A stretch of DNA of 64,000 bases from Cryptomeria japonica (lineage: Eukaryota > Streptophyta > Pinopsida > Cupressales > Cupressaceae). Where the stretch lies: NCBI RefSeq assembly GCF_030272615.1, contig NW_026728914.1:361001-425000 (forward strand), read 5' to 3'. How positions within the stretch are numbered: the stretch's first letter is position 1; every line of letters begins with the position of its first letter. Below the pieces are notes generated by a model. The model saw only the letters and a list, made by a program, of their open reading frames with translations. It was not told the origin of the DNA and did not search any database. Below are positions 35,801-47,400 of this stretch, piece by piece. The translations under genes were made by a program, and so were the position numbers.

Positions 35801-36922
35801 CCAGATGGATTTTCTTTGTCTCGGGATAAAGATATGGTTTGCAAGTTGCACAAGGCACTGTATGGATTGAAACAAGCACTGAGAGGATGGTATGAAAGAT
35901 TGCATGCACACTCGATCAAGCTAGGATTCTAGCATACCAGTGAGGACAGTAACATATATTTGAAGACTAATGGGGACAAAATGTTGATAGCTAAAGTTTT
36001 TGTGGATGATATAATATTTGGCAGTGATGATGATTTATGTATGGATTTTGTTGAGGAGATGAGAAAGAATTTGAGATGTCTCTTATTGGTCAGATTAAGT
36101 TTTTCATTGGGTTGCAGGTCCAGCAACTGGATGGTGGAATATTTATCTGTTAGACTAAGTATGTAAAGGAAATTTTGAAGACATTTGGCATGGAAGATTG
36201 TAAACTAGTTGGTACTCCAATGGAAATAGGTTGCAAACTATCTAAACAAGATGATTGACCCTCTGTTGATGAAAAATAATATAGGTCCATGATTGGTATG
36301 TTGAATTATGTTGTTCACAATAGGCCTGATATTGCACATGTTGTTGGTTTGGTTGCTAGATTTTAGAAGAATCCCAAGGAGATTCACTTGGCAGCAGTGA
36401 AAAGGATATTTCGGTACCTAAAAGGCACAGTAGACTATGGCTTATGGTATCCTTATAAAGGAGATTTTTCTTTGAAAGTGTTTACTGATGCAAATTGAGT
36501 AGGCAATGTTGATGACCAGAAAAGCACTACGGTAGATCTTTTCTTCTTGGAGGTAGATTGGTTGCTTGGACAAGTAAAAAGAAAACATGTGTATCACAGT
36601 CAACAATAGAGGCAGAGTATGTTACAACATCAATGAATTGTACACAGGCAATCTGGATGAGACATGTGTTAGAAGTTTTTAAGAAAGATATGTCTAAACT
36701 GGTGACTATTTATTGTGACAATACTAGTGCACTATTAATATTTCTAAAAATCTCGTGTTACATGCAAGAAAAAAACACATAGAATTGAAATATCACTTTT
36801 TGAGGGAGAGAGTACAGGAGAAGCAAGTCAGAATGAAATATGTGACAAACAAAGAGCAACTAGCAGACATGTATTTACAACACCTTTGTCGAAGACAACC
36901 TTTGAGTACCTCATCTAGGTAA
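32835..36922 (+). pseudogene. Element E gag-pol polyprotein (Copia), decayed
   Basis: Gag opens at ATG 32835; a stop at 33015 and a frameshift near 33345 break it. The zinc knuckle is degenerate (CFSCDKIRHINANF, last Cys lost, about 33650). The protease has DSGCSHHM (about 33900). Integrase shows its HHCC finger (about 34265-34385), FTDDF and SDRGGEF, but the catalytic Glu position reads Val (AVRRN where AERRN is usual, about 34755). RT has FVDD (about 36005). RNase H is split by shifts near 36070 and 36520, with TIEAEY and YCDN still readable. Coding similarity fades at about 36880 and the frame closes at TAA 36920. At least eight stops and three shifts make it non-functional. Confidence 0.9.
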
Positions 36923-37339
36923 GTTAGGGGTTAGACCCCTACACAAGAAAAACTAGGATGTAGGAGATGCATCAATCAAGTGGACATTGAATATTTTTCA
37001 ATGTGGATTGATGAGATGCAGACTACTCTGTAGGGGGGGTAGCTTAGATGAGATTTGCAGAGATGTTGGAGGCAACAACAACAGATTTGATGATCGACGA
37101 TGCAATTGCACCTTTGGCATTGCTTTCAAAGGGGGAGAAGAAATATATTATCCCAAGGGGGAGAAGATGTGTAATAGAGAGGGGGAGAAGTATTAGTTTC
37201 ACAGAAGATGTATATCAAATAGATGGAAGTAGAACTGACAGAAGAAAGAAGTGCAGTAGAGAAGTTCCAAAATAGAGCAACATGCTTTGAATATGTTGGT
37301 GTTTTTGTTAGTGTCACCATCAATGTCAAAGGGGGAGAA
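36923..37339 (+). other. Element E 3' region with repeated polypurine-like tracts
   Basis: The 3' LTR is preceded by AAAGGGGGAGAA (37328-37339), the likely polypurine tract. Related tracts GGGGGAGAAG occur at about 37130, 37157 and 37182, and a run of seven G near 37034. No further protein domain is seen, although short frames are open. Confidence 0.75.
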
Positions 37340-38825
37340 TGTTGGCATGATTGGCATAACTGATAATGTAGATGGAGAATGTTGGTTGAACTGGTAAAGG
37401 ACTGTTGGTGATGATATAGTGATGAATAGATTGAGATTGCAGGGCTTGATGACATTGATCAGTTATTTGTGTTGTCATTGATGGCAACTATGTGTTTACT
37501 ATGTTTATTTTGTAATCTATGTCTTTTTGCTCTACTTGAAATAGCTTACCAATAATGAAGACAATGAACTGGGAATTAGAACCTTAACTGGTAAATGTGG
37601 AAATGTTTTGATTGGATCTGGAGAGTGGTGATGAAGAAGTGTTGTGGTTTGGAAAATGTACTTGTGTCATTCTAATATGTATTTGATTAGAGCCGCATCA
37701 TGTTTTGATTACCGGAAGTCATGTTTATGATTTCTATTGTATTTTCTATAGGGTTTAAGAAGGGTTTAAGAATTGGTAATGAATTCTCTTAACCGGTAAT
37801 GATTTTTGATTTGGCGATGATTTACATCAAGTTCAAATGTTGATGGTGACGTGGCACAACCCACGTGGAAGGATAAGTTGTTGTTTTGGCACGATTGAGG
37901 AAGGAATTTCTTGGGAAACAACAAAGATCTTAGAAGAATATTTTATGGAGTTGACTACCTATTAGACCGAGTTGCGGTGATGAGTTATGATCATTCAATG
38001 GTTGATATTGTCTTGTAAAATTTTGTAATGATATGTATGATGATCTATGATGATCTGTAATGTAAATTCATTTGAATTTTTTATGTATCTAGGGTTTTGT
38101 AACTGACAATGTTGTAAAGTTTATTTAAGTCGATTTAGTTGATGTTTGTTGTATAGATGGTTTTTGAGAAAAGAGTGTGACACTGAACCAGTGTGAGGTA
38201 TCTACTAGAGTGTTGCAGATTTGGAGCTAAATTGGATCTGATAAAACAAGCAGTTAAGTGCTATAGCGAGATCATTCATCTGTTATTCTCTAACAGTTAC
38301 AATAGACAAAAACCCTTAACCAGGAAGGTCCTAACATGCCTTAAATTGTAAATCCCCTGACAAGATAGCTGAACATCTGAGTCTCAAATCTTCTTGTGAG
38401 GTTGATCCTCAGATCAAAGCTCCTAACAAGGCTCATCATAGAAATCCCTTAACCGGGTGACTCCTAACAAGGTTTTCTCCTAACAGGGCATCATTGTAAG
38501 CTCCTAACTGAGCTACACTCCTGACAAGGTGCATTCTGAAAGAGTACACAATTTTTGTGGGTACCAATTCCCATCGTGGTTTTCCCCTATTTGGGTTTCC
38601 ACATGAAAAACATGGTGTTCATATGGTGAATGTGTTTGATGTGTTGATTTGATTTACTTTTATTTTATGCATGTTGATGAACACTTAATGAGCAATATTG
38701 TTAAATCATTTTAGTAGATGATTATCAGAGGTTACCAGTACTGGTAAATGGTTTTATTACCGGTATATGTTTAATTTGGTAAAGTTCTATCAATTTTGTT
38801 TTAAGATTTGAATTTGGTGTTAATA
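37340..38825 (+). repeat. Element E 3' LTR
   Basis: It starts TGTTGGCATGATTGG right after the polypurine tract and aligns over its whole length with 31243-32718. It ends at GTGTTAATA, followed by the target duplication CATCT. The LTR pair has many substitutions and small indels, so the insertion is not recent. Confidence 0.88.
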
Positions 38826-38830
38826 CATCT

Positions 38831-39821
38831 TTTGCATTTATCTTTACCTCCTATGCGACTCTGCATTTTGTATTGATGTCTAATAGCACAAAGCAAACCA
38901 TAAATTATATAATATGAAAAAAGTAACTAAAAACATCGATTTAATGAATTCTCTTTAAATATTAATGTGATGAGTTAGCCATCAAAATTTTGTGTATAAT
39001 ATGCATACATACAAATATTGAAAAATAGATAAATCTTTTACTTATATACTAAATGACATTTGATTTGTTATGCACAAAATACATATATAAAAACATTAGA
39101 AATAATTTTCCTTTTTTAAATAATAAAATAATATGAATTAATTATACTTAAAAAAATCAACTTAATTAATTTTTATTTGAACAAACTTAAAAAATAAAAA
39201 TAATAATGATAAAATCTAATAACCTTTTTGGTATGTACTAATATTTAAACTTAAATCCTTAGAATGTCTAAACCAATTCCTCCTTATATAAACATAACAC
39301 ATTTTCCATGTTAAGCACTTTGCATGAATATTTTGAAACCATCTATTTTCTTATAAAATATTATAAGCCATCCATTGAGAGATGCCGATCATCCATGCTA
39401 TCAAACTTGTAACATACATTCCTTTCATTTATGGGGTGATATAGGGACAAAATAATTATTAAAAATATGCATGTTCATACTATACATATAGGAGAGAAAC
39501 ATCAATAATCGTGTAGGTTAATTTTGGAAGTATGTTGCAATTACATGGAATTTTATAGGACCTCCATTTAAATTTTTTTTGAAATGGTCCTTTTATCTAT
39601 CTACAATTAAGGTTTGGAGATGTGACTCATTGTGTAACTCACTAGATCAGCATATAGTGTTCTTAAAAACAATTTCTAAATATTCAACAAAAACTCAATC
39701 ATGGAATCCCTAGTGGTTGAAGAAAAAAATATCATTTTTTGTTAGAACAATATTCTTTTTTTAATTATAACTTCTATGTAACCCATTTCAATATATTTTG
39801 ATAATCATAAATCTTGTTATA
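38831..39821 (+). repeat. Tandem unit R, copy 1, right part
   Basis: AT-rich noncoding sequence that matches 40024-41072 nearly throughout. It breaks into copy 2 at CTTGTTATAT (39821). It contains a TATA-like CTTATATAAAC (about 39284) also present in copy 2. No protein-coding potential is evident. Confidence 0.85.
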
Positions 39822-41420
39822 TCTTCATTATCCTCCTCACCCTTTGTCAAATAATTGATCTGAAGCCCTTGGAAGTTCCAAAAATTAAAATACAACATAC
39901 ACTCCATACAAAATAAATAAAAGAAACCTCAAATAAGCATAGGAAATCATACAAAATTAAAGAGGGCATGTTCAAACAAAAATTAAACACAAAATCTATT
40001 GACACATTCATAAAATGTACATCTTTTTCTTTGATCTTTACCTTCTATGCGACTCTACATTTTGTATTGATGTCTATTAGCACAATGCAAACCACAGATT
40101 ATATAATATGATAAAAGTAACTAAAAACATCGATTTCATGAATTCGCTTTAAACATTAATGTGATGAGCTAGCCGTCAAAATGTTGTGTATAATATGCAT
40201 ACATACAAATATTGAAAAATAGATAAATCTTTTACTTACCTACAATATGTATGCATAAAAAATTTTAAATAATTTATATTTTTACTAAACGACATTTGAT
40301 TTGTTATGCACAATATACATATATAAACACATTAGAAATAATTTTCTTTTTCTAAATAATAAAATAATATGAATTAATTATACTTAAAAAAAATCAACTT
40401 AATGAATTTTTATTTGCACAAAGATAAAAAAATGAAAATAATAATAATAATAAAATCTAATAACTTTTTTGGTATGTACTAATATTTAAACTTAAATCCT
40501 TGGAATATGTCTAAAACGATTCCTCCTTATATAAAGGATAACACATTTTCCATGTTAAGCACTTTGCATGAATATTTTGAAACCATCTATTTTCTTATAA
40601 AATATTATAAGCCATCCATTGAGAGATGCCCATCATCCATGCTATCAAACTTGTGACATACATGCTTTTCATTTATGGGGCAATATAGGGATAAAATAAT
40701 TATTAAAAATATGCATGTCCATATTATACATATAGGAGAGATATATCAATAATCATGTAGGTTAATTTTGGAAGTACGTTGCAATTACATGGAATTTTAT
40801 AGGACCTCCATTTAAAAAAAAATGAAATGGTTCTTTTATCTATGTACAATTAAAATTTCGAGATGTGACTCATTGTGCAACTTATTAGATCAACATATAG
40901 TGTTCTTAAAAACAATTTCTAAATATTCAACAAAAATTCAATCATGGAATCCCTAGTGATTGAACAATAAAATATCATTTTTTGTTAGAACAATATCATA
41001 CTCTTTTTAAAATTATAACTTCTATGTAACCCATTTCAATATATTTTGATAATCATAAATCTTGTTATATCCAACACAAATGATCCATAGTTGATCACAA
41101 AAATACTATTTATTGTTTAAAAAACAACACATTATTATTTAAAATACAACTTATCTTCAACTTTAAATGATCATAAAAAATATTTTAAAAAATTTTAAAT
41201 TTTGTGAAAAAATAATATTAAGTATTTTACTGTAGTCATCTCTTAAATTTTCCAATAAGACAAACATATAAGAATAGCTGCACATAAGAATAGCATTTTT
41301 CATCCAAACAGAAATACTTGTTTAAATAAATACCTTATTTCATATATGACACAAAGTATTGAATAGTTATGAAATATTATATAAAGCAATCAAAATATTT
41401 GTCACTTGTTAACAAATGCA
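39822..41420 (+). repeat. Tandem unit R, copy 2, with the empty site of element E
   Basis: This copy contains the uninterrupted sequence ATGTACATCTTTTTCTTTG at about 40014-40032, where copy 1 carries element E. From 41073 it runs on past the point where copy 1 stops, and that extension is matched by copy 3. No gene is seen. Confidence 0.85.
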
Positions 41421-41429
41421 CTATTCTGC

Positions 41430-41722
41430 AGTATTAGATACACTTGTGCTATTAGATACCGTCTAATTAATATTGACCGGTCTCTCCTAATTATAGTAGG
41501 TACAAATAAAAAAAGAGCGCATCCTGCCACGGGCCACCATAATCATGGCAGCAATCTCCATATTCATATTTATCACCAGGTGGTGGCTGGAGATGTACTC
41601 TTTTGATTCCTTGACCTTTCCTAGAACCCGGCTCAAAGCCCAATTCCACAGAGAATACTGTTATTAATAAAACTGTACTCCAATATTTGAATGCAGCGTG
41701 TTCAAAACTTGCCACTATCAGG
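41430..41722 (-). pseudogene. Fragment of the 3' end of a TNL resistance gene
   Basis: On the minus strand this matches the 3' end of the TNL remnant at 55540-55980: the segments reading FEHAAFKYWSTVLLITVFSVELGF and the stretch after it, and the shared 3' tail with TAGATACCGTCTA. Only the last hundred codons or so are represented, with no LRR, NB-ARC or TIR. It sits between copies 2 and 3 of unit R. It is a truncated duplicate of the neighbouring resistance-gene family. Confidence 0.75.
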
Positions 41723-41724
41723 GC

Positions 41725-42495
41725 AATGTATGGATAAAATAATTACTAAAAATATGTTTGTGCAAATTATACATATAGGAGAGACGCATCAATAATCATG
41801 AAGCTTAATTTTGTAAGTTGTAATTACATCAATTTTTTTAAATATGAAATGGTTTTTAAATTATATACAATTAAGGTTTGGAGATGTGATTCATTGTGCA
41901 ACTCACTAGATCAATCGACGTGTCTTGTGAAAGTGTTCTTAAAAAGAATTTCAAAATATTCAACAAAATTTCAATCATGGAATTTCTATTGGTTAAACAA
42001 TAAAATATCCTTTTTTGTTAGATCTATATCATATTCTTTTTCTAATTATAACTTCAATGTAACCCAAGTGATTTCAATATATTTGGGTAATCATAAATCT
42101 TGTTATGTCCAACACAAATGTTCTAATAGTTGATCACAAAAATACTATTTATTGTTAGAAAAGCAACACATTATTATTTAAAATACAACTTATATTCATC
42201 TTTAAATGATCATAAAAAATATTTTAGAAAAATTTAAATTTCATGATAAAATAATACAAGGTATTTATTGTACTCATCTCTTAAATTTTTTAATAAGACA
42301 AACATATAAGTTGAAGTACTTCCTTTGTCATACATTACCATTCCAATAGTTATACACAGAAGAATAGTATTTTTCAACAGATCAAGAATACTTGTTTAAA
42401 TGAATAACTTATTCCATATATGACACAAAAATATTGAATAGTTATGAAATATTATATAAAGAAATCAAAATATTTATGTCACTTGTTAACAAATA
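41725..42495 (+). repeat. Tandem unit R, copy 3 (5'-truncated)
   Basis: It matches copy 2 from about 40690 to 41410, beginning at GGGCAATGTATGGATAAAAT and running to CACTTGTTAACAAAT, with scattered substitutions and one insertion near 42315. It lacks the first 850 or so bases of the unit. Confidence 0.82.
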
Positions 42496-42835
42496 TAATT
42501 ATGATATTTTGTTGATGACATTTCAAAGTTCTTATACGTTTATATAAGAATCCATTGACAAACATTTGATCATTTGTTAATTTACCTACGAACTATAAGA
42601 CTAAATCTTATACTCAAAAATATTATTAAAACAATAAGGCTTCACCCTTAAACTAATAAGTTTATGTACAGACATAAACCTAATGAAAAACTAAATTCTA
42701 TAAACATAGATATTACCTCAATCATAATACCCCAATTACATGCATCACTAACTTTTGCAAGCAGAAAGAGAAAACTAAATTCTACAGCATCGAGTACTAT
42801 TAGATACACGAGTTCTATTCATAGATTAGAAAATC
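42496..42835. other. Unassigned AT-rich sequence left of the hAT element
   Basis: No gene or repeat edge is clear. A short TATTAGATACAC motif near 42797 recurs at 41443, next to the TNL fragment. Confidence 0.3.
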
Positions 42836-42990
42836 ACCAGACTCACCGAGTCCGAGACCGAGACATGCTCGCCAAGTCTTTGGGACTCAGACTCGCGAGC
42901 AAACTCGTCAGACTTGCCGAGTTGGCGAGTTTGGCCAAAACTCGCCAAACTCAGCGAGTCCCAAGCCTCAAACTCGGCCAGCGTTAAGAT
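42836..42990 (+). repeat. Subterminal ACTCG/CGAGT cluster of the hAT element
   Basis: About 150 GC-rich bases in an AT-rich area contain a dozen copies of CGAGT, ACTCG or near variants in both directions. They include the inverted repeat GGCGAGTTT / AAACTCGCC with a 5-base spacer (about 42923-42945). A smaller set (CCGAGTCCAG, CCGAGTCTGG, ACCGAGC) lies at 54795-54835. Confidence 0.7.
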
Positions 42991-44421
42991 GCAAAAAAGA
43001 CCCAAAAAAAATCCGTTTTAAGAGCTTTTTCAAATCCATTTTTTTGGTTAATTATCTCCTACCCCTAAAAGTGAACTTCATTTCATTCACTTGAAAAAAT
43101 AGGAGTAAAGTGAGGTGGGAAGAAAAACAAAGGTGCATAGAAGAAAAACCAGCAAGGAGGAAGCTCAAGTTTTCTTCAATTTGTCACATTGGAGCTGCAT
43201 TGTGTTTGGATTTGGTGCATCAAGAGTTGGATAGGAAAAATTTGCAGCTCATTTCAAGCTTGTTGTAAGAGGTAAGATTGTTTTTCTGAAGATTATTTTG
43301 TTTCTTGTAAGCAAAAATTCCATTTTCTATTCATTTATTTTACAAGTTTTACATTTTCTTCCAAATTTTTTTGTATGTTTGTATGTAGCATGTAGTATGT
43401 AGTTGTACTATGTAGGGTTGTATGTAGGGTTTGTAAATTTTTCTTTTTTTAAAGTAGGGTCTGACAAAACCTACAATTTTTTTAAAAAAAATTTACAAAC
43501 CCTACTTTAGTTTTTTTGAATGTATGTATTAATTTTATTTTGTATTTGTAATGTTTTATTGCAGCAAAATTCATTTTATTATTTGCCTCAACTTCAAGTT
43601 TCACAAAACTATCCTACAATGTCTACTTCAGCTTCTAGACCCCCCATTAGAAAGGACCTTGCTTGGAAATATCATGAGGATTTTCCAGGGTAAGGAAAGG
43701 GGCAAACAAAATGTACATTTTGCAAAACAATATTCCATAGAGGTATATATAGACTAAAATACCATATTTCTAGTGTGCGTGGACATGATGCCGAACCATG
43801 CCTAAAAGCACTCCCTGAGGCCGTACGTGAATGTTATGTAATGGTTGAGGAAATTGAAAGGAAAAAGAAACACAAGGAGGATCGAGCGGCCATTGGGAGA
43901 GAGGAAAATTTAGGAAGAGGGACACAGTTAGGTTGTGTTGGAGGCCCTTCTTCCTTACTTTCATATCATCCCACTCAGTTTTCTATTGTTGGTGCTTTCG
44001 CTTCTACTTCTATAAGTGGCAGTGTCACCGCCACTTCTCATGCTTTCGCTTCTACTTCTATAAGTGGAGTGTTAGCTTTGGACCTAGGATTCGTAAATCT
44101 AGGTTGGATACCTTCTTTGTGCCTCGCACTACGCCTGGGTCCCACTAGTCACTTGAGGGCATGGGTTGGAACAAGGAGGTCCATGATGCTGCTAAAATGA
44201 CAGTTGGCAGGTTTTGGACCTACAACAGTATTCCATTCTTTGCAGCTAGGTGAATATTTTATAACTTTTACGTTTGATTATTTTAATTTTTATACTTAAC
44301 TTATCTCATTGAATTTTTATACTTAACTTATCTCATTGAGTTCTCATTGAGTTTATTTGCGACAGGTCTCCTTATTGGCAAGAAATGGTTGATGCCCTTA
44401 CCATATGTAGGGCGGGGTTCA

Positions 44422-44426
44422 AAGCC
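44422..44426 (+). repeat. Target duplication AAGCC, left of insertion 1
   Basis: AAGCC flanks the 4.4-kb insertion on both sides (44422-44426 and 48816-48820). Removing the insertion and one copy rejoins the transposase frame at GFKAP. Confidence 0.9.
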
Positions 44427-47400
44427 TGTAGTACCCCTACCCTAATCAATTTCTAATCTCAGTTAATCTTGGTTAGTTTACCTTAATATAATGTTTAGTC
44501 AGATGTTGATTTAACGCATAGCTGTTGATGTGGTTTTCACACTAGTTGTATGCAAGTTATTCGGTGTTCCTATTTCATGGTATTAATATCGGGCTAACGC
44601 TTTCATTAAAGTTTATATATGTATGCATGTATGACTCTTGGTTGCAGGAGATTTCAGGTACAACGCCGCATGAGTGCGAGGTTCGTCTTCACCTGGATCT
44701 GCAGGTTTGAGTGTACTCTTTAATCCTTAGAGTTGGATTAAGTGGTCGTAAGACCCTAGTTGACCTTCGTCGTGCTCAAGTGAGCATCGTCAGCCGTCGT
44801 CGGTGTTCCCTTTTTGTTTGGGTTTGCGAGTCGTTTGTTTGGTTGACCTTCTCGGTTTGCGTGCTTGGTGTGCATGGTTAAATTGATTAATTAGTCCTTA
44901 GTAATTATCTTGATTAAATATGTATTTGTGCATTAGAGTTTAATGGACTAGATTAATCGGGATTTCGTTATGCGATTTTCGTTGATATTGGATTGCTCAT
45001 TTTAAATTGGGAGCAAGTTCGATTAAATGACTGATTTTGAATATTAAATGCTTTTTGGATATGCTGTTGAAAAGAAAGTTTTGTATTTAATTGCAATAGA
45101 CTTAATTGTATTCTGTTGGCTTTTGAAATTTGAAAGGTTAAATTGAATTGAATGAGAAAATTGATTTTGAATTGAAAAGCAAGTCAATTTGTTGCTATAG
45201 TTAGAAAAGAATTAATTTGGAGAGTTATTTTTAAATAAAAATTTTAATTCCAAAAATGGAATTTTGGTCAACTCTTCCATATAACCTAAAATTTGGGGAA
45301 ATTTTGGGGGATGGACATTTTTGGAGAATTTTTGGGTTGGAAAATAATTTTGGATAAAATTGGGGGTTTTGGGGAGGAAAAAAGCTCTTCTGGATCTGGC
45401 AGGATTGGGCTCTCCTTTAGCTATTCCAGGAATGCGTATGGAGGTAGGATTTACCTTAACTGTTCTTCCTTGTTGTTTTGAAATGGTCTATTGGGTGAAA
45501 TTGATTGTTGGCAAAATCCAATCTTTTAAATATTGTTATCAGTTCTAAATTTGGAATTGTGGGTTAAAATCCATGCTTGTAGCTTGTGTTCTTCAAGAAA
45601 ATTTCATAGTTAGACCATTGTGTTAAAATGGTTCTTTTTGCCATGTCTGGTTTTTCTTAAATAAAAACAAATTTATTTGGGTTTTGATGTTCTTCAATCT
45701 GTTTTGGGTGTGGGAATCCATTTGTGTTTGAAGAAATGAATACCCATCAAAAAAAAAAAGGGATGATATCAAAACACAGTTCTTATTAAATCGAAATTCA
45801 TTAAGAAATTTAGGTGTGGCGTTATTTTTTTTGATTTCGAATTGTGTTTCAAAAAAATAAAAAATATCGAGCTGTGCGTATGTTTTAAGACTGTTGGTTG
45901 GGGTTGGAGGGCGGGGAGCGGAGCTCCACCCGCTCCTCCTCCCCTCCCCCGCTCGTTTCCCTTCCTTTCGCTCGCAGTTCGCTTGAGGCCGCGGCACACT
46001 ACGGTGGCCGCAGGGCGCCGCGGAGCCTGCGGGCACTGCAGTGGCGCCACCCGCGCGAGATTTGCCCTCGGCTAGGGTTTGGGTGCCCAGCCGTCCCTGT
46101 TGGGAGGTGGGCCCCGCCCTCGCCTCTTTTTAAAATGCGTTTTTTTTTAAATAGTTTTTAAAATGGTTTTTTTTAATGTATTTTTTTATTATTCAAAAAA
46201 AAAATGCATATGATATTTAATATCATTTTAATGAAAGTTATTTTAATGTTAAGTTGTAATCAGAATTGTAATTATGATTAAGGTTGCATCATCATGATTA
46301 ATGTTAATTGGATATTAATTAATTTTATAATGGAATTTATAAGTTAATTAATTATTCAATTTCATTTCATGACTTATGCACTCCTTCTAATTAAGTTCTA
46401 CAACTGTAATTTCGCAATTGAATATTATCGATTATATTCTGATTGATCTTGGACTAATAAATTTATATCTTACCTTCTAGCTGATTAGGGAAGTTGGCTA
46501 ATTGAGGTAGTATTGTTTAAAAACAAAATAGAATATTATGTTATTGGAAAACTGTTGAAATATGTTATAATTACTAATTGATGATGTTAAATATTATTCC
46601 AGAACATATCATTTGAGTAATTGAGAAGTAAGTGAAATATTTATCGTTGGATATTTGAATTTTAAACGATGTGCTTTTGGGAAATGATTATCTTCATTTA
46701 GATTCTCTTTTTATATTTATATTTTCCGTGATCCGTATAGTGCATTTGGGATTGAAAAATATGAAACTGTAGAAGTGGTTTGCAACCAGTATGTCAATGA
46801 TGTTTTATTGAAGATTAAATATCTTATTTAAATGATTAATGGTTGTATGAGTTTTATGAATATAAATTTGGTTTAAGGACTCATTATGACTTTATATGTC
46901 TGTTTGATGTTTTGAACCTTAGAGAGTTAGAAAACCAAGAACAACTTATCCCTTGATGAGGTAGATAACTGTAATCTGATTTGGATCTTGTAGAAAACTT
47001 GATAGACTTTTAATGATTAGATCAATTCGGAAAGATTGTATCTGTTGAATATTCCTATGCGAGTTTAATTTCTGTATTCACTTTTGATTATGAAATGGCA
47101 AGTCGTGCTTGTTTTGATAGGACCTTGTCGTATGGAATGATTTGGTGTACTTGTTTCAGTCCTCGGTTTCGAGTTGACTGTTGTTTTGTGGTAGTGTCGT
47201 ATTTGGTCATATCCTCTTTGTGTGAGTCGAATGATGAATCGTGGTTGACCTTAGTTTGTCAGGTCTCTAGTTAGAGTACCGTCAGTAAGTGTACCATCTT
47301 TGAGTCGTGTTTGACCAAATGGTTGTCCTCTCTCTTGAACTCCGTTCGTCTGACCATGCCTATTCCTTGGTTTTTGAGTTCGTCTGAGTTTGGTCTAGTG

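Larger units (their letters stand above)
31243..38825 (+). mobile_element. Element E: Copia retrotransposon
   Basis: Paired LTRs (31243 to about 32718, and 37340-38825), initiator-Met primer binding site, gag, protease, integrase, RT and RNase H in Copia order, and a purine-rich 3' region. The target duplication is CATCT (31238-31242 and 38826-38830; ACATCT also matches). The uninterrupted site survives in the second copy of the flanking tandem unit at about 40018-40023. The LTR right end does not show the usual CA if the duplication is read as 5 bp. The coding region is decayed. Confidence 0.9.

Noticed and set aside
37048-37275. Possible extra protein after RNase H in element E
   Set aside because: The frame is short, runs through purine-rich tracts and shows no domain. 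It is explained by the repeated polypurine-like sequence.
43770-43964. Minus-strand ORF
   Set aside because: Shadow of hAT exon 1.
45623-46161. Overlapping ORFs on both strands in the GC-rich island
   Set aside because: Open on several frames because of base composition. Pro/Arg/Ala-rich low complexity with no conserved motif, inside a non-coding insertion.
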